NCBI RefSeq assembly: GCF_000275725.1
Contig: NZ_AJTS01000036.1
Span: forward strand, 152,309 to 216,308
Source of the DNA: Vreelandella stevensii S18214
GTDB taxonomy: Bacteria > Pseudomonadota > Gammaproteobacteria > Pseudomonadales > Halomonadaceae
DNA length: 64,000 nt
Direction of reading: 5' to 3'
In this document: in pieces, positions 36,859 through 47,442 of the stretch
How positions within the stretch are numbered: position 1 is the stretch's first letter
Layout: each line of letters starts with the position of its first letter
The notes under the pieces: generated by a model
The model's input: only the letters and a program-made list of their open reading frames with translations
Database searches by the model: none
What the model was told of the DNA's origin: nothing
Position numbers and translations under genes: made by a program

Positions 36859-38037
36859 ATGACTACCACTGCCGCCCCATCATCACCGTCTTCCCTCGCC
36901 ACGCCTGACCTTGCCTCGCAGGCGGAGCCCGCACGCCAGAACCTGCTGGGGCTTTCCCGTGAGCAAATGGAAGTCTTCTTTTCCTCCATTGGTGAGAAGA
37001 AATTCCGTGCCACCCAGGTCATGAAGTGGATCCACCAGGAGGGCGTCGATGACTTTGCCGTGATGACCAACCTGTCCAAACCGCTGCGCGACAAGCTCGC
37101 TCAGGTGGCCGAGATTCGCGGCCCAGGCGTCGTGTATGAAGGCACCTCCAGCGACGGCACGCGCAAGTGGGTGCTCGAAGTGGAAGATGGCAGCTATGTC
37201 GAGACGGTGCTGATCCCGGCAGAGAACGGTAAACGACGCACCCTGTGCGTATCGTCACAGGTCGGCTGTTCGCTGGATTGCAGCTTCTGCTCCACGGGCA
37301 AACAGGGCTTCCAGCGTAACCTGACGGCTGCAGAGATCATTGGCCAGGTGTGGGTAGCGCAACGCAGCGTCGGCCCTCGGCGGGACACCGCCAACCGTCC
37401 GGTGACCAACGTGGTCATGATGGGCATGGGCGAACCGCTGTTGAATTTCGACAACGTCGTGCCCGCCATGAAGCTGATGCTCGACGACAACGGCTATGGC
37501 CTCTCCAAGCGCCGCGTCACCCTGTCCACCTCGGGCGTCGTGCCGATGATGGATAAACTCGGCGATGAGATCGACGTCAGCCTGGCGATTTCGCTGCACG
37601 CCTCCACCGATGAGCTGCGTAACGAACTCGTCCCGATCAACCGCAAGTACAACATTCGTGCCTTGCTGGATGCCTGTCATCGCTATTTGTCCAAATGCCC
37701 GGACAATCGTCAGGTGACCATCGAGTACACCTTGATCAAGGACGTGAATGATCAGCAGGAACACGCCGAACAGCTGGCCGCGCTCCTCAAGGAGCTGCCC
37801 TGCAAGATCAACCTGATTCCCTTTAACCCGTTTCCCAATTCGGGTTATGAAAAGCCCTCGCGCAACCAGGTCATGCGTTTTCAGCAATGGCTTTATGACC
37901 TGGAGTACAACGCCACTGTCCGTACCACCCGTGGGGATGACATCGATGCCGCCTGCGGGCAGCTGGTCGGACGCGTAAAGGACCGCACCAAGCGCAGTGC
38001 GCGCTATATTCAATCGGTTCAACTGGATGCAGACTAA
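36859..38037 (+). CDS. rlmN: Dual-specificity 23S rRNA/tRNA adenine-C2 methyltransferase RlmN
   Basis: A 392-residue radical-SAM enzyme methylating A2503 of 23S rRNA and A37 of some tRNAs. The cluster motif [15 protein letters not shown] lies near residue 137, and [13 protein letters not shown] and [14 protein letters not shown] follow. The C-terminal methyl-carrying cysteine is in [12 protein letters not shown]. The first 30 or so residues are Ala/Pro/Ser-rich and less conserved, so a slightly later start is possible. Confidence 0.96.
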   Translation: MTTTAAPSSPSSLATPDLASQAEPARQNLLGLSREQMEVFFSSIGEKKFRATQVMKWIHQEGVDDFAVMTNLSKPLRDKLAQVAEIRGPGVVYEGTSSDGTRKWVLEVEDGSYVETVLIPAENGKRRTLCVSSQVGCSLDCSFCSTGKQGFQRNLTAAEIIGQVWVAQRSVGPRRDTANRPVTNVVMMGMGEPLLNFDNVVPAMKLMLDDNGYGLSKRRVTLSTSGVVPMMDKLGDEIDVSLAISLHASTDELRNELVPINRKYNIRALLDACHRYLSKCPDNRQVTIEYTLIKDVNDQQEHAEQLAALLKELPCKINLIPFNPFPNSGYEKPSRNQVMRFQQWLYDLEYNATVRTTRGDDIDAACGQLVGRVKDRTKRSARYIQSVQLDAD

Positions 38038-38138
38038 GGCCGCTGTCTTGACTTCCACACAACACAGCGCTTTGATGGACACGTTTTTTTACTAACGTCA
38101 TTAGTGTGAGCAAGGCCGCACTGTTCAAGAGGACATAC

Positions 38139-38870
38139 ATGATCGGTCATCGCAGGTGCTTCTCCTTTTTCAGAGTGCCCATGCTGTCCGTCCTTGCTGG
38201 CAGCCTGCTGCTGGCAGGCTGTGCAACCTCGACGCCCACGTTCAATGAAAGCAATCCCGACGCCGCCGATGCCTATGCCCAGCTGGGAGTGGCCTACCTG
38301 GAGCGTGACAATCTGCCCCGCGCCCTGAACGCGCTGGATCGTGCGCTGGAACTGGATGCCCGCCACCCAGAGGCACTTCAGGCGATTGCGCTGGTCTATC
38401 AGCAGCAGGGGGAGCGTGAGCTGGCCAACCGCTATTTCCAGCAGGCCCTGAACGTCTCGCCCTCGTTCACGCGAGGACGTAACAACTACGCCGCATTCCT
38501 GTATCAACAGGGGCGTTACCCGGAGGCCTGCGAGCAGTTGGAAATCGCCTCCGAAGATGCACAATACGCCAGTCGTGCCCAGCTATTCACCAACCTGGGA
38601 CAGTGCTACCTGGCGACTGACGAATTTGACAAGGCGCGCGACCGTTTGCAGCGCGCCCAGAGTATCGACCCGCGCAATACACGCGGGTATTTAATGTTAG
38701 CCGAACTGGAAGTTTCGCAGGGCCGCTACGATCAGGCCTGGGAGCCACTGCAAAGCTACCTGCAGCTGGCAGGCCCCGACCCGGCAGCGTTGGAAATGGC
38801 GGTGGATATCGCCCTCGCCCGTGGCGACACAGCCACGGCAGACGAATACCAACGCCTGCTGGCCCCTTGA
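38139..38870 (+). CDS. pilF: Type IV pilus biogenesis lipoprotein PilF/PilW (TPR protein)
   Basis: A 243-residue outer-membrane lipoprotein. An N-terminal hydrophobic segment ends in the lipobox LLLAGC, then tandem TPR motifs follow (AYAQLGVAYLERDNLPRALN, ALQAIALVYQQQGERELANR, and two or three more). The family acts as pilotin for the PilQ secretin. AGAGGA lies six bases before ATG 38139; a GTG at 38106 also reads in frame. The position between rlmN and rodZ is the conserved pilF locus. Confidence 0.9.
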   Translation: MIGHRRCFSFFRVPMLSVLAGSLLLAGCATSTPTFNESNPDAADAYAQLGVAYLERDNLPRALNALDRALELDARHPEALQAIALVYQQQGERELANRYFQQALNVSPSFTRGRNNYAAFLYQQGRYPEACEQLEIASEDAQYASRAQLFTNLGQCYLATDEFDKARDRLQRAQSIDPRNTRGYLMLAELEVSQGRYDQAWEPLQSYLQLAGPDPAALEMAVDIALARGDTATADEYQRLLAP

Positions 38871-38910
38871 TCACTGCCCTGACCACCTAATTTTTGAAGG
38901 ATGCTCAGCC

Positions 38911-39828
38911 ATGAGCGAGACACCGTTACACGATAGCGTTACCCCCACCAGCACCGCTGGCGAACTGCTCTCACGCCAACGCGAAGCGCTGGGGGTGCCC
39001 ATCAGTGATGCTGCCCGTGTACTCAACCTGCGCACCGCTGTGGTCGAAGGCCTGGAAAAAGACAACTACGAAGAAATTCCCGTCACGGCCTACCGCCGCG
39101 GCTACCTACGCTCCTATGCAAAATATCTGGGGCTTGATGAACGGCTGGTACTGGAGGCGTATCAAGCGCGCCACGGGGGCAGTGAGTCCGAACGCAAGGT
39201 CACGCCCGTTGCCGTCACCCGCCCACCGTCAAAGGTGGGCGCCTGGCTATTCAAGCTGGTCACCCTGTTGGTGATCGTGGGCCTGATTGGCGTTACCGTC
39301 GCCTGGTGGCAGAGCCGTGGTGGCAGCGAACCCCCGAGCATGGGTACGTCTTCCACGCTGGAAGAGGATGCCGCCGACACTACAACGCCCCCACCCGCCG
39401 AACCGGTGGTCGAACCTACGCCGGTGGTGATTCCGCCCATGATCGACGAACCCCAGGTCAGCATGGATGACGAAGTCGCCGACACCGACGCCACCGATGC
39501 CCCAGCCAAGCCCGCGACCGATGTCGCCGAGGTACAAGCGCCGGAAGCAGCGGCAGAAGACACCGCGCCGGAGCCCGTCGCCAACCCCAACCTGCTGGAG
39601 TTGACGTTCAACGAGCAGTCCTGGACCGAAATTTTCGATGCCAACAACCAGCGCGTTTTCGTTGGCCTGCAAGCGCCTGGCACCACGGCCAGCGTCGAGG
39701 GTACCCCGCCTTTTCGTTTGACGATCGGTAATGCCACCGGTGTCGAGCTGCGTTATCAAGGCGATACCGTCAACCTGGCGCAACGTGCGGGTGCCAACAA
39801 TGTTGCCCGCTTTACCCTGGGAGAGTGA
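38911..39828 (+). CDS. rodZ: Cytoskeletal membrane protein RodZ
   Basis: A 305-residue bitopic protein. The N-terminal helix-turn-helix (about 15-80: [20 protein letters not shown] and [17 protein letters not shown]) binds MreB in the family. One membrane helix lies near 113-131 ([20 protein letters not shown]), followed by a Pro/Ala/Asp/Glu-rich linker and a C-terminal DUF4115 domain with [24 protein letters not shown] lies about ten bases upstream. It links the MreB skeleton to wall synthesis. Confidence 0.95.
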   Translation: MSETPLHDSVTPTSTAGELLSRQREALGVPISDAARVLNLRTAVVEGLEKDNYEEIPVTAYRRGYLRSYAKYLGLDERLVLEAYQARHGGSESERKVTPVAVTRPPSKVGAWLFKLVTLLVIVGLIGVTVAWWQSRGGSEPPSMGTSSTLEEDAADTTTPPPAEPVVEPTPVVIPPMIDEPQVSMDDEVADTDATDAPAKPATDVAEVQAPEAAAEDTAPEPVANPNLLELTFNEQSWTEIFDANNQRVFVGLQAPGTTASVEGTPPFRLTIGNATGVELRYQGDTVNLAQRAGANNVARFTLGE

Positions 39829-39836
39829 CCCGTCCT

Positions 39837-40952
39837 ATGCACGCCCCTTCTCCGATCAAACGTCGCCCCTCGCGCCAGATACAGGTTGGTAGCGTTGCCG
39901 TGGGCGGCGACGCCCCGATTGCCGTTCAGAGCATGACCAACACCAACACCCTGGATGTGGATGCCACGGTGGGCCAGATCCAGCAGTTGGAAAAAGCCGG
40001 TGCCGACATCGTCCGCGTGTCGGTTCCCGACATGGACGCCGCCGAAGCCTTCGGCAAGATCAAGCAGCGGGTCGACGTACCGCTGGTGGCCGACATCCAC
40101 TTCGACTACAAGATTGCCCTGCGAGTCGCCGAGCTGGGCGTGGACTGCCTGCGCATCAACCCCGGCAATATTGGCCGCGAAGACCGCGTCCGTGCGGTGG
40201 TCAGCGCGGCCCGCGAACACGGCATTCCGATTCGCATTGGCGTCAATGCCGGCTCGCTGGAAAAGGACCTGCAAAAGAAGTACGGCGAGCCTACGCCCGC
40301 TGCGCTGGTCGAGTCGGCCATGCGCCATATCGACTACCTGGATCGGCTCGACTTCCAGGAGTTCAAGGTCAGCGTCAAAGCCTCGGACGTGTTCATGGCC
40401 GTGGCTGCCTACCGCGACCTGGCCACCCGTATCGAGCAGCCGCTGCACCTGGGCATTACCGAAGCGGGTGGCCTGCGCTCGGGCACGGTCAAGTCATCGA
40501 TTGGTCTCGGCATGCTGTTGATGGATGGTATCGGCGATACCATTCGCGTCTCGCTGGCCGCCGACCCGGTGGAAGAGATCAAGGTCGGCTTCGACATGCT
40601 CAAGAGCCTGAAGCTGCGTGCCAAGGGCATCAACTTCATCGCCTGCCCCAGCTGCTCACGGCAGAATTTCGATGTCATCAGCACCATGAACCAGTTGGAA
40701 GAGCGCCTGGAAGACATCATGACCCCGCTGGATGTCTCGGTGATTGGCTGCGTGGTCAACGGTCCCGGCGAAGCCAAGGAGACCGATATCGGGCTGACCG
40801 GTGGTTCGCCCGCCAACCTGGTCTACATCGACGGCAAACCTGCCAGCAAGCTGCGTAACGACCATCTGGTGGATGACCTGGAAAAGCTGATCCGCGACAA
40901 GGTACGCCAGAAAGAGCAGCAGCAAGAGAACATGATTGCACGCAGCGTTTGA
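39837..40952 (+). CDS. ispG: 4-hydroxy-3-methylbut-2-enyl-diphosphate synthase
   Basis: A 371-residue [4Fe-4S] enzyme of the MEP isoprenoid pathway, converting MEcPP to HMBPP. The N-terminus has [16 protein letters not shown], then [10 protein letters not shown]. Cluster ligands are the cysteines of CPSCSRQNF and [15 protein letters not shown] 39837 is preferred because GGGAGAG lies eight bases upstream; GTG 39825 overlaps the rodZ stop and is an alternative. The ispG-hisS order is conserved. Confidence 0.96.
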   Translation: MHAPSPIKRRPSRQIQVGSVAVGGDAPIAVQSMTNTNTLDVDATVGQIQQLEKAGADIVRVSVPDMDAAEAFGKIKQRVDVPLVADIHFDYKIALRVAELGVDCLRINPGNIGREDRVRAVVSAAREHGIPIRIGVNAGSLEKDLQKKYGEPTPAALVESAMRHIDYLDRLDFQEFKVSVKASDVFMAVAAYRDLATRIEQPLHLGITEAGGLRSGTVKSSIGLGMLLMDGIGDTIRVSLAADPVEEIKVGFDMLKSLKLRAKGINFIACPSCSRQNFDVISTMNQLEERLEDIMTPLDVSVIGCVVNGPGEAKETDIGLTGGSPANLVYIDGKPASKLRNDHLVDDLEKLIRDKVRQKEQQQENMIARSV

Positions 40953-41020
40953 CACCTGCGTTGCCTGCAACAGGCGGCACGCCTTGCGCCTCGCGCTGCC
41001 GCCCAGACAAGGAGTTTTCA

Positions 41021-42337
41021 TTGAGCAAGTCCGCCGCTAAAAAGATTCAAGCCATCCGTGGAATGAACGACCTATTGCCCAGCGACAGCCCTCGCTGGCA
41101 ATTTTTTGAGGCCAAGGTACGCCACTTGATGCAGCGCTACGGCTTTGATGAAATCCGTACGCCCATTGTGGAGCAGACCGCCCTGTTTGCCCGTTCCATC
41201 GGGGAAGTCACCGATATCGTCGAAAAAGAGATGTACACCTTCGACGACCGCAACGGCGACAGCCTGACCCTGCGTCCGGAAGGCACCGCCAGCTGTGTAC
41301 GCGCCGCCATGGAGCATGGCCTGCTGCACAACCAGACCCAGCGGCTTTGGTACCAGGGCCCGATGTTCCGCCATGAGCGGCCCCAGAAAGGGCGCTACCG
41401 TCAGTTCCATCAGGTGGGCGTGGAAACCTATGGCTTCGACGGCCCGGACATCGATGCCGAAGTAATTCTGCTCTCTGCCCGCCTATGGCAAGAGCTGGGC
41501 CTTCTCGAACATGTCACTCTGGAACTGAACTCTCTGGGCTCCAGCGACGCCCGCGCAGCCTACCGCGACAAGTTGGTGGCGTACTTCGAGCAGCACCATG
41601 CGCTACTGGATGAAGACTCCAAGCGTCGCCTGACCAGCAATCCGCTGCGCATTCTGGATTCCAAGAATCCCGACATGGCCGAGATGCTGAACGCCGCGCC
41701 ACAGCTGATGGATCACCTGGACGACGCCTCCCGGGAGCACTTCGAGCAGCTCAAGGCCATGCTCGACGCGGCCAACATTCCCTACGTGGTCAACCCGCGC
41801 CTGGTGCGGGGCCTGGACTACTACTGCCGTACGGTGTTCGAGTGGACCACCACGGCGCTGGGCAGCCAGGGCACCGTCTGTGCCGGTGGCCGCTACGATG
41901 GGCTGGTCGAACAGCTGGGCGGCAAGCCCACACCTGCCGTGGGCTTTGCCATGGGGATCGAGCGGCTGATTCTGCTGCTGGAAACCCTCGACCTGGTGCC
42001 GGAAGAAGCGCTGGGCGGCTGCGACGTCTACCTGGTGCCGATGGATGACAGCGCCACCGTGGCAGCTCTCACCCTGGCAGAGCAGCTGCGCAGCGCGCTG
42101 CCCGACCTGCGCCTGCAGCTGCACTGCGGTGGCGGCAGCTTCAAGAGCCGCATGAAAAAGGCCGACAAAAGCGCCGCGCCCATCGCCATCCTGCTGGGTG
42201 AAGACGAGCTGGCGCAGCAAACGGCGACTGTGAAGTTCCTGCGCGACGACCGTGAGCAGCAGCAGGTAGCCCAGGAGGGTTTGGCCAGCACGCTGAGCGA
42301 CCTGCTGGCCGCTACGCCAGGCAACGCGACCCACTAA
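41021..42337 (+). CDS. hisS: Histidyl-tRNA synthetase (TTG start)
   Basis: A 438-residue class II aminoacyl-tRNA synthetase. It starts with [19 protein letters not shown]; motif 2 is [16 protein letters not shown], the histidine-specific motifs are [15 protein letters not shown] and [13 protein letters not shown], and a C-terminal anticodon-binding domain follows. There is no suitable ATG: a perfect AAGGAG lies six bases before a TTG at 41021, which is taken as the start. Use of TTG would keep translation modest. Confidence 0.95.
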   Translation: MSKSAAKKIQAIRGMNDLLPSDSPRWQFFEAKVRHLMQRYGFDEIRTPIVEQTALFARSIGEVTDIVEKEMYTFDDRNGDSLTLRPEGTASCVRAAMEHGLLHNQTQRLWYQGPMFRHERPQKGRYRQFHQVGVETYGFDGPDIDAEVILLSARLWQELGLLEHVTLELNSLGSSDARAAYRDKLVAYFEQHHALLDEDSKRRLTSNPLRILDSKNPDMAEMLNAAPQLMDHLDDASREHFEQLKAMLDAANIPYVVNPRLVRGLDYYCRTVFEWTTTALGSQGTVCAGGRYDGLVEQLGGKPTPAVGFAMGIERLILLLETLDLVPEEALGGCDVYLVPMDDSATVAALTLAEQLRSALPDLRLQLHCGGGSFKSRMKKADKSAAPIAILLGEDELAQQTATVKFLRDDREQQQVAQEGLASTLSDLLAATPGNATH

Positions 42338-42343
42338 ATGCTG

Positions 42344-42398
42344 CCCACCCAGCGTCTCGGGTGGGTAGATGAATACCTGTCAGCCGCTACGGCGGCTG
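42344..42398 (+). repeat. Two consecutive hairpins between hisS and yfgM
   Basis: CCCACCC (42344-42350) pairs with GGGTGGG (42359-42365), and CAGCCGC (42381-42387) pairs with GCGGCTG (42392-42398) around the tetraloop TACG. Neither has a T run. The second ends 15 bases before the yfgM ribosome site, so they may tune read-through or translation. Confidence 0.6.
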
Positions 42399-42421
42399 GG
42401 TGATTGAATAGGAGGCCGCCC

Positions 42422-43081
42422 GTGGCGGATCTGAGAAGCGAAGAAGAACAGCTGGACGTCGTCAAGCGCTGGTGGAAAGAGAACGGCACCTCGCTGATTG
42501 CTGGAGCGGTGCTGGCTGCCGCCGGTGTGTTCGGCTGGAATGCCTGGCAGAACTACCAGGAAGGCCAGTCGGAAGCGGCCTCTGCCCGCTATCAGCAGCT
42601 GGTGACCATCACGGCCGCCAACTCGCTGGAAGAGGAGCAGCGCGCGGCGGCGAGAGAGCTGATCGGCGAGCTGACCGACCAGCATGGCCGCACCCTGTAT
42701 GCCGAACTTGCCCAGCTGCTGGAGGCCCGCCTGGCCGTGCAGGAAGGCGATCTGACCGCGGCCAAAGCAGCCCTCGAAAGGGTCGCCGACAGCTCATCAC
42801 GCCGCTACGTCCAGAGCCTGGCCTGGCTGCGTCTGGCACGTATCGAAATCGCTGAAGGCAACCCGGAAGCGGCCCTGGCACTGCTGGACCAACCGATCAC
42901 CGACACCCTGGCCGCCCAACAGGCCAACGTACGCGGCGATGCCTATCTGGCTCTGAACCAGCCCGAGCAAGCGCGCGAGGCGTGGCAAGCCGCGCTGGAA
43001 ATTGCCCAAACGCAGAACCAGCCGCTTTATGGCGTGCAGTTCAAGCTCGACGATATCGGCGCCGAGGAGGCGAATCAGTGA
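42422..43081 (+). CDS. yfgM: YfgM-family ancillary SecYEG translocon protein (GTG start)
   Basis: A 219-residue bitopic protein with an N-terminal cytoplasmic stretch (SEEEQLDVVKRWWKENG), one membrane helix (about 24-42) and a periplasmic TPR-like domain. E. coli YfgM associates with SecYEG and PpiD. The GTG at 42422 follows AGGAGG by six bases and is clearly the start. Its stop overlaps the bamB ATG by one base (TGATG), so the two envelope genes are coupled. Confidence 0.92.
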   Translation: MADLRSEEEQLDVVKRWWKENGTSLIAGAVLAAAGVFGWNAWQNYQEGQSEAASARYQQLVTITAANSLEEEQRAAARELIGELTDQHGRTLYAELAQLLEARLAVQEGDLTAAKAALERVADSSSRRYVQSLAWLRLARIEIAEGNPEAALALLDQPITDTLAAQQANVRGDAYLALNQPEQAREAWQAALEIAQTQNQPLYGVQFKLDDIGAEEANQ

Positions 43082-44262
43082 TGACCCACAGCCTGTTAAA
43101 ACCGCTTTTTTCCACCTCGCTGATGCGTGCCACGTTGGGCGCCGTTGCACTGGCGCTGTTGGCCGGCTGCGCCAGCAAGGGAGAGCCTGCCTACACGCCC
43201 AAGGAGCTGCGTAGCTTCGATGAAACCTCGTCGCTGGATAGCCAGTGGCGGCGCAATGTCGGCGACGGTTTTGGTCGTGCCCGCTACCCGATTGCCCCGG
43301 CGCGTGAAGGCGATACCGTGTTTGCCGCCGATGCCAATGGCCTGGTCGCGGCCTTCGATGCCGACAGCGGAGAGCGTGAGTGGCAAATAGAACTGGACAC
43401 CCCCATCTCCAGTGCGCTCTACGCCGTGGCCGGTCAGGTTTACCTGGGCACTCGCAACGGCGAAGTGATTGCCCTGAGCCAGCGTGACGGCAGCGTGAGC
43501 TGGCGTTCGCGCGTGTCCAGCGAAGTGCTGGCCGCCCCCCAGGCCAACCAGCAACTGCTGCTGGTACAGAGCATCGACGGCCAGATAACGGCCCTCGATC
43601 GCGCCAGCGGCGAAGAGCGCTGGGTCTACACCAGCTCTCAGCCTGCGCTGACCCTGCGCGGCACGGGCACGCCCATGGTCATCGATCCGGTTACCTTCGT
43701 CGGTCTGGCCAATGGTCGCCTGGCCACCCTGGATAACCGCAGCGGCCAGCCGCTCTGGGAAATGCAAATCGCCACGCCACGTGGTCGTAGCGATGTCGAA
43801 CGTCTGGTGGACCTCTCTGGCCAGCCGGTACTGAGCCCGGATGGCCGCCTGTTCGTCACTAGCTACAACGGCCGGGTGGTGGCGCTGGAAGCCACTCAAG
43901 GCGGCACGCTGTGGGAAGCCAACATTTCCAGCCGCCACACCCCTATTCTGGTCGGCAACCTGCTGCTGGTGGTGAGCGACAATAGCCACGTCATTGCTCT
44001 GGATGCCAATAGCGGTCAGGAAGTATGGCGTAATACGGATCTGGAAGATCGCTGGCTGACGGCACCCGCTTTTGCGGATGGCCGTCTTGTGGTGGGTGAC
44101 TTCGAAGGTTATCTGCACCTGCTGGATGCCCGTGAAGGCAACCTGGTAGGCCGGACTCGCATCCACAGCTCCGGTATCAGCGTGCGCCCGGTCACTGAAG
44201 GCAGCACCATTCATGTCCAGGCCAACAATGGTCGCCTGGAAACCCTGGAAGTTTCTCCATGA
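43081..44262 (+). CDS. bamB: Outer membrane protein assembly lipoprotein BamB
   Basis: A 393-residue lipoprotein of the beta-barrel assembly machine. The signal peptide ends in LALLAGC (lipidated Cys30). An eight-bladed PQQ-type beta-propeller follows; blade motifs include [36 protein letters not shown] and [18 protein letters not shown]. The stop overlaps der by four bases (ATGA). Confidence 0.95.
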   Translation: MTHSLLKPLFSTSLMRATLGAVALALLAGCASKGEPAYTPKELRSFDETSSLDSQWRRNVGDGFGRARYPIAPAREGDTVFAADANGLVAAFDADSGEREWQIELDTPISSALYAVAGQVYLGTRNGEVIALSQRDGSVSWRSRVSSEVLAAPQANQQLLLVQSIDGQITALDRASGEERWVYTSSQPALTLRGTGTPMVIDPVTFVGLANGRLATLDNRSGQPLWEMQIATPRGRSDVERLVDLSGQPVLSPDGRLFVTSYNGRVVALEATQGGTLWEANISSRHTPILVGNLLLVVSDNSHVIALDANSGQEVWRNTDLEDRWLTAPAFADGRLVVGDFEGYLHLLDAREGNLVGRTRIHSSGISVRPVTEGSTIHVQANNGRLETLEVSP

Positions 44263-45662
44263 CACCCGTCATTGCTTTAGTGGGTCGCCCCAATGTGGGT
44301 AAATCGACCCTGTTCAACCGCCTTACCCGCTCGCGCGACGCGCTGGTGGCGGATTTTCCCGGCCTGACCCGCGACCGTAAATACGGCAACGGGATGCTGG
44401 GTAGCAAGGCCTATACCGTGATCGACACGGGCGGCATCAGCGGCGACGAGGAAGGCATCGACGCCGCCATGGCAGAGCAGTCACTGGCCGCCATCGACGA
44501 AGCAGACATCGTGCTGTTTCTGGTGGATGCCCGAGCGGGGCTCAACGTGGCCGACGAGGCCATCGCCAATCACCTGCGTGTCAATCAGAAGAAAACCTGG
44601 CTGGTGGTCAACAAGACCGATGGGCTCGAAGAGCACTCTGCCATGGCCGACTTCTGGAAGCTGGGCCTGGGCGACCCGTGGCCCATCGCCGCCGCCCACG
44701 GGCGCAACGTGTCGCTGCTCATCGATACCGTGCTGGAACCCTACCCCGAGCGCGACCCGACCATTCCTGCCGACACCGGCACGAAAGGCATTCGTATCGG
44801 TGTGATTGGCCGCCCGAACGTGGGCAAGTCCACGCTGGTCAACCGGCTGCTGGGTGAAGACCGCGTTGTAGTGTTCGATGAGGCAGGCACCACTCGCGAT
44901 GCCATCGAGATCCCCTTCGAGCGTAACGGCCACCCCTATGTGTTGATCGACACGGCCGGGATACGTCGACGCAAGAACGTGCGTGAAATTGCCGAGAAGT
45001 TCTCCATCATCAAGACGCTGGACGCCATCAAGGAGAGCCATGTGGCGGTGATGGTGCTGGATGCCCGCAGCGGTCTAGTCGAACAGGATCTGCACCTGCT
45101 GGACTACGTCCTGACCACGGGCCGCGCCCTGGTGCTGGCAGTGAACAAGTGGGACGGGCTGGAAAGCGAAGCCAAGGAGAAGATGCGAGCGGACATCAAG
45201 CGCCGCCTGGGCTTCGCCGACTACGCCGAGCTGCATTTCATCTCGGCGCTGCACGGCACCGCCGTTGGCGACCTCTACCCCTCCATCGAGCGGGCCTTCA
45301 AGGCAGCCAATGCCCACTGGTCCACCAACCGCCTGACCACGCTATTGCAAGATGCGGTCAGTCAGCACCCGCCCCCCATGGTCAATGGTCGGCGGATCAA
45401 GCTGCGCATGGCCCACCAGGGCGGCAGCAACCCACCCATCATCGTGGTCCACGGTAACCAGACCGAATCGCTGCCCGAGGCCTACCGCCGCTACCTGATC
45501 AACACCTTCCGCAAGGTACTGAAGGTACGCGGCACGCCCATGCGCTTCGAGTTCCGCTCAGGCAGCAACCCTTTCGACAAGATGGCAGGTGCCAGCGACA
45601 AGGAAAAAGCCAAGAAACGCGAGCTGAACCGCACCAGGGAAGCCCGCAAGAGCCGCCGCTAG
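44259..45662 (+). CDS. der: Ribosome biogenesis GTPase Der (EngA)
   Basis: A 467-residue protein with two tandem GTPase domains and a KH-like C-terminal domain, needed for 50S subunit assembly. Both P-loops read [10 protein letters not shown] (near residues 8 and 183); NKTD and NKWD are the G4 motifs. The C-terminus is basic ([19 protein letters not shown]), typical of gammaproteobacterial Der. It ends the long conserved block and is followed by a strong terminator. Confidence 0.97.
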   Translation: MTPVIALVGRPNVGKSTLFNRLTRSRDALVADFPGLTRDRKYGNGMLGSKAYTVIDTGGISGDEEGIDAAMAEQSLAAIDEADIVLFLVDARAGLNVADEAIANHLRVNQKKTWLVVNKTDGLEEHSAMADFWKLGLGDPWPIAAAHGRNVSLLIDTVLEPYPERDPTIPADTGTKGIRIGVIGRPNVGKSTLVNRLLGEDRVVVFDEAGTTRDAIEIPFERNGHPYVLIDTAGIRRRKNVREIAEKFSIIKTLDAIKESHVAVMVLDARSGLVEQDLHLLDYVLTTGRALVLAVNKWDGLESEAKEKMRADIKRRLGFADYAELHFISALHGTAVGDLYPSIERAFKAANAHWSTNRLTTLLQDAVSQHPPPMVNGRRIKLRMAHQGGSNPPIIVVHGNQTESLPEAYRRYLINTFRKVLKVRGTPMRFEFRSGSNPFDKMAGASDKEKAKKRELNRTREARKSRR

Positions 45663-45689
45663 GTGCTGCTCGAAAACTGGCCCCGCCTG

Positions 45690-45724
45690 CATCGCCCGCC
45701 TATATGGCGGGCGATGGCTTTTCG
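45690..45724 (+). terminator. Terminator downstream of der
   Basis: CATCGCCCGCC (45690-45700) and GGCGGGCGATG (45706-45716) form a perfect 11-pair stem with the loop TATAT, followed by GCTTTTCGGGTTTT. It closes the ndk-to-der gene series. Confidence 0.85.
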
Positions 45725-45852
45725 GGTTTTACGACCAGCACAACGCTCGGTGCCAACAAATCCGCTTGACAGCCATGGGCGGTGGCCCTCAAATAGCGGC
45801 GCTTTCGAGCATCCGCTACACTGACCTTTTGCCCTTTCTCTGGGGGAAACAC

Positions 45853-46467
45853 ATGCACCATGCCCTTCGCCGTGGCCGCAGCCTGATTCTGCTGCTGCTC
45901 GCTGCTCTACTGACCGGCTGCCTTGCGCTGCCACAAACCGGCCTGTTTGCCTTCCGGCTGGCCGTTACTTCTCTGGGAGTCGAAGAGGTACGCATCGGGC
46001 CATACAGCGTGAATGCCGGCCTGGATACCAGCGACCTGACTCGCTTACTGGCTTCGAGCCTGGGCGCTGGCAGCCTGCCAGTGCAGGCCACCCTGGCCAT
46101 GGGCCTGGGGCTACCGGCAGGCATGCCCGCCGTGGAAATGTCCGGGTTTCGCTGGACGCTGGACATGCCGGGCGTCGACCCCGTGCAGGGGCAGTATCAA
46201 CAGGACGTGACCCTCACCCCAGGCGACGACGCCAACCTGCGCCTGCCGGTGGCGTTCGATATTCTGGCCACCGACACCCAGCGCATGACGCCCATGATCG
46301 AGCTGGTCAGCCAGTTGGCAAGCCAGGGGGAACTGCCCCCCGGTAGCGAGCTGGCCATCACCCCCGGGGATCTGCGCGGCCTGGGCATGACGCTGCCCTC
46401 CGGCCTGCTGACGCCGACCATCCGCTTGAACGTCGGCGCCGATGGGCAGCTGATTCCTCAGCGCTGA
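45853..46467 (+). CDS. Putative lipoprotein, LEA14-like (uncertain)
   Basis: A 204-residue predicted lipoprotein: signal segment SLILLLLAALLTGC with lipidated Cys23, then a beta-rich soluble domain. The pattern FRWTLDMPGVDPVQGQYQ followed by LTPGDDANLRLPVAFDI resembles the ending strands of LEA type 2 (LEA14-like) domains, found in some bacterial desiccation-linked lipoproteins, but the match is by eye and weak. GGGGAA precedes the ATG at 45853; an upstream in-frame ATG at 45766 is unlikely. It converges with the DUF815 ATPase gene, overlapping it by ten bases at the 3' ends. Confidence 0.65.
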   Translation: MHHALRRGRSLILLLLAALLTGCLALPQTGLFAFRLAVTSLGVEEVRIGPYSVNAGLDTSDLTRLLASSLGAGSLPVQATLAMGLGLPAGMPAVEMSGFRWTLDMPGVDPVQGQYQQDVTLTPGDDANLRLPVAFDILATDTQRMTPMIELVSQLASQGELPPGSELAITPGDLRGLGMTLPSGLLTPTIRLNVGADGQLIPQR

Positions 46468-47345
46468 TCGACGCGCTGACGCTCCTCTTGCAGCCGCTTG
46501 CGGCCCACGTACTGGGCCGCAAACTGCCACGCCGTTCGGCCACTGCGCCCACCGCGCAGGGTGGCAAAACGTACGGCTTCCGCCCGCGCGCCATCGTCCC
46601 AGTCGTTACCGCTGCCCGTGCGATTGACCCAGTGCTCACACACCTCCAGGTAGGTTGCCTGGCTGAACGGATAAAAGCCCAGCCACAGCCCGAAACGGTC
46701 TGACAACGAGATCTTCTCCTCCACGGCATCGCCATGGTGCAGCTCTTCACCTACCAAGCGGCTTCCCTGATTGTCTTCCATCGACTCCGGCAGCAAGTGC
46801 CGACGGTTGGAGGTGGCATACAGCAGCACGTTCTCGGGAGGGCCGGTCAAGGCACCGTCCAGCACGCTTTTCAGCGCCTTGTAGGCATCATCGTTGCCCT
46901 CGAACGACAGGTCATCGCAGTACACCACGAAGCGGTGGGGCTGATGGCGCAACTGCTCGACCAGCCGTGGCAGGCTCGCCAGGTCATGGCGGTCGACCTG
47001 GATCAGGCGTAACCCTTCACTGGCCAGAGAGTTGAGCAGCGCACGCACCACCGACGACTTGCCGCTGCCGCGGGAGCCCCACAGCAAGGCATGGTTGGCG
47101 GGCAGCCCCTGCAGAAAGGCGCGGGTGTTATCGACCAATGCCAGCTTCTGCCGTTCGATACCCAGCAGGTCGTCCAGCGTCATGCCATCTCGCGGCGGCA
47201 CCGGCACCAGCTGGCCGCCCAGCGGGTGGCGCTGCCAAATGGCCGCCACATGGGTCTGCCAATCCACCGGGGTGGGCACTGGCGGCAACCAGTGGTCGAT
47301 GTGATCGAGTAGCTGCGTCAGGCGCTGGCTTAATTGCGCATCCAT
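46458..47345 (-). CDS. DUF815-family AAA+ ATPase
   Basis: A 295-residue predicted cytoplasmic ATPase. Walker A GSRGSGKS is at 90-97 and a Walker B-like VVYCDDLSF at 140-148. A sensor-type ATSNRRHLLPE and the family's DRFGLWLGFYPFSQ follow. The DUF815 family is widespread in proteobacteria but its role is not known to me. It is alone on its strand, diverging from the M48 lipoprotein gene. Confidence 0.85.
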   Translation of the reverse strand: MDAQLSQRLTQLLDHIDHWLPPVPTPVDWQTHVAAIWQRHPLGGQLVPVPPRDGMTLDDLLGIERQKLALVDNTRAFLQGLPANHALLWGSRGSGKSSVVRALLNSLASEGLRLIQVDRHDLASLPRLVEQLRHQPHRFVVYCDDLSFEGNDDAYKALKSVLDGALTGPPENVLLYATSNRRHLLPESMEDNQGSRLVGEELHHGDAVEEKISLSDRFGLWLGFYPFSQATYLEVCEHWVNRTGSGNDWDDGARAEAVRFATLRGGRSGRTAWQFAAQYVGRKRLQEERQRVDQR

Positions 47346-47442
47346 GGTGGCCCTCAGAGTAGGTTATGATAGGAGTTGATTTACCGCTGTCAGTGGTTAT
47401 CTTGTGTGCAAGGATCCCTTCTCGTCTATTAGGAAACCGTCT

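Noticed and set aside
40949-41020. ATG start for hisS upstream at 40949
   Set aside because: It overlaps the ispG stop and adds 24 residues unlike the family; the TTG with a perfect AAGGAG is better supported.
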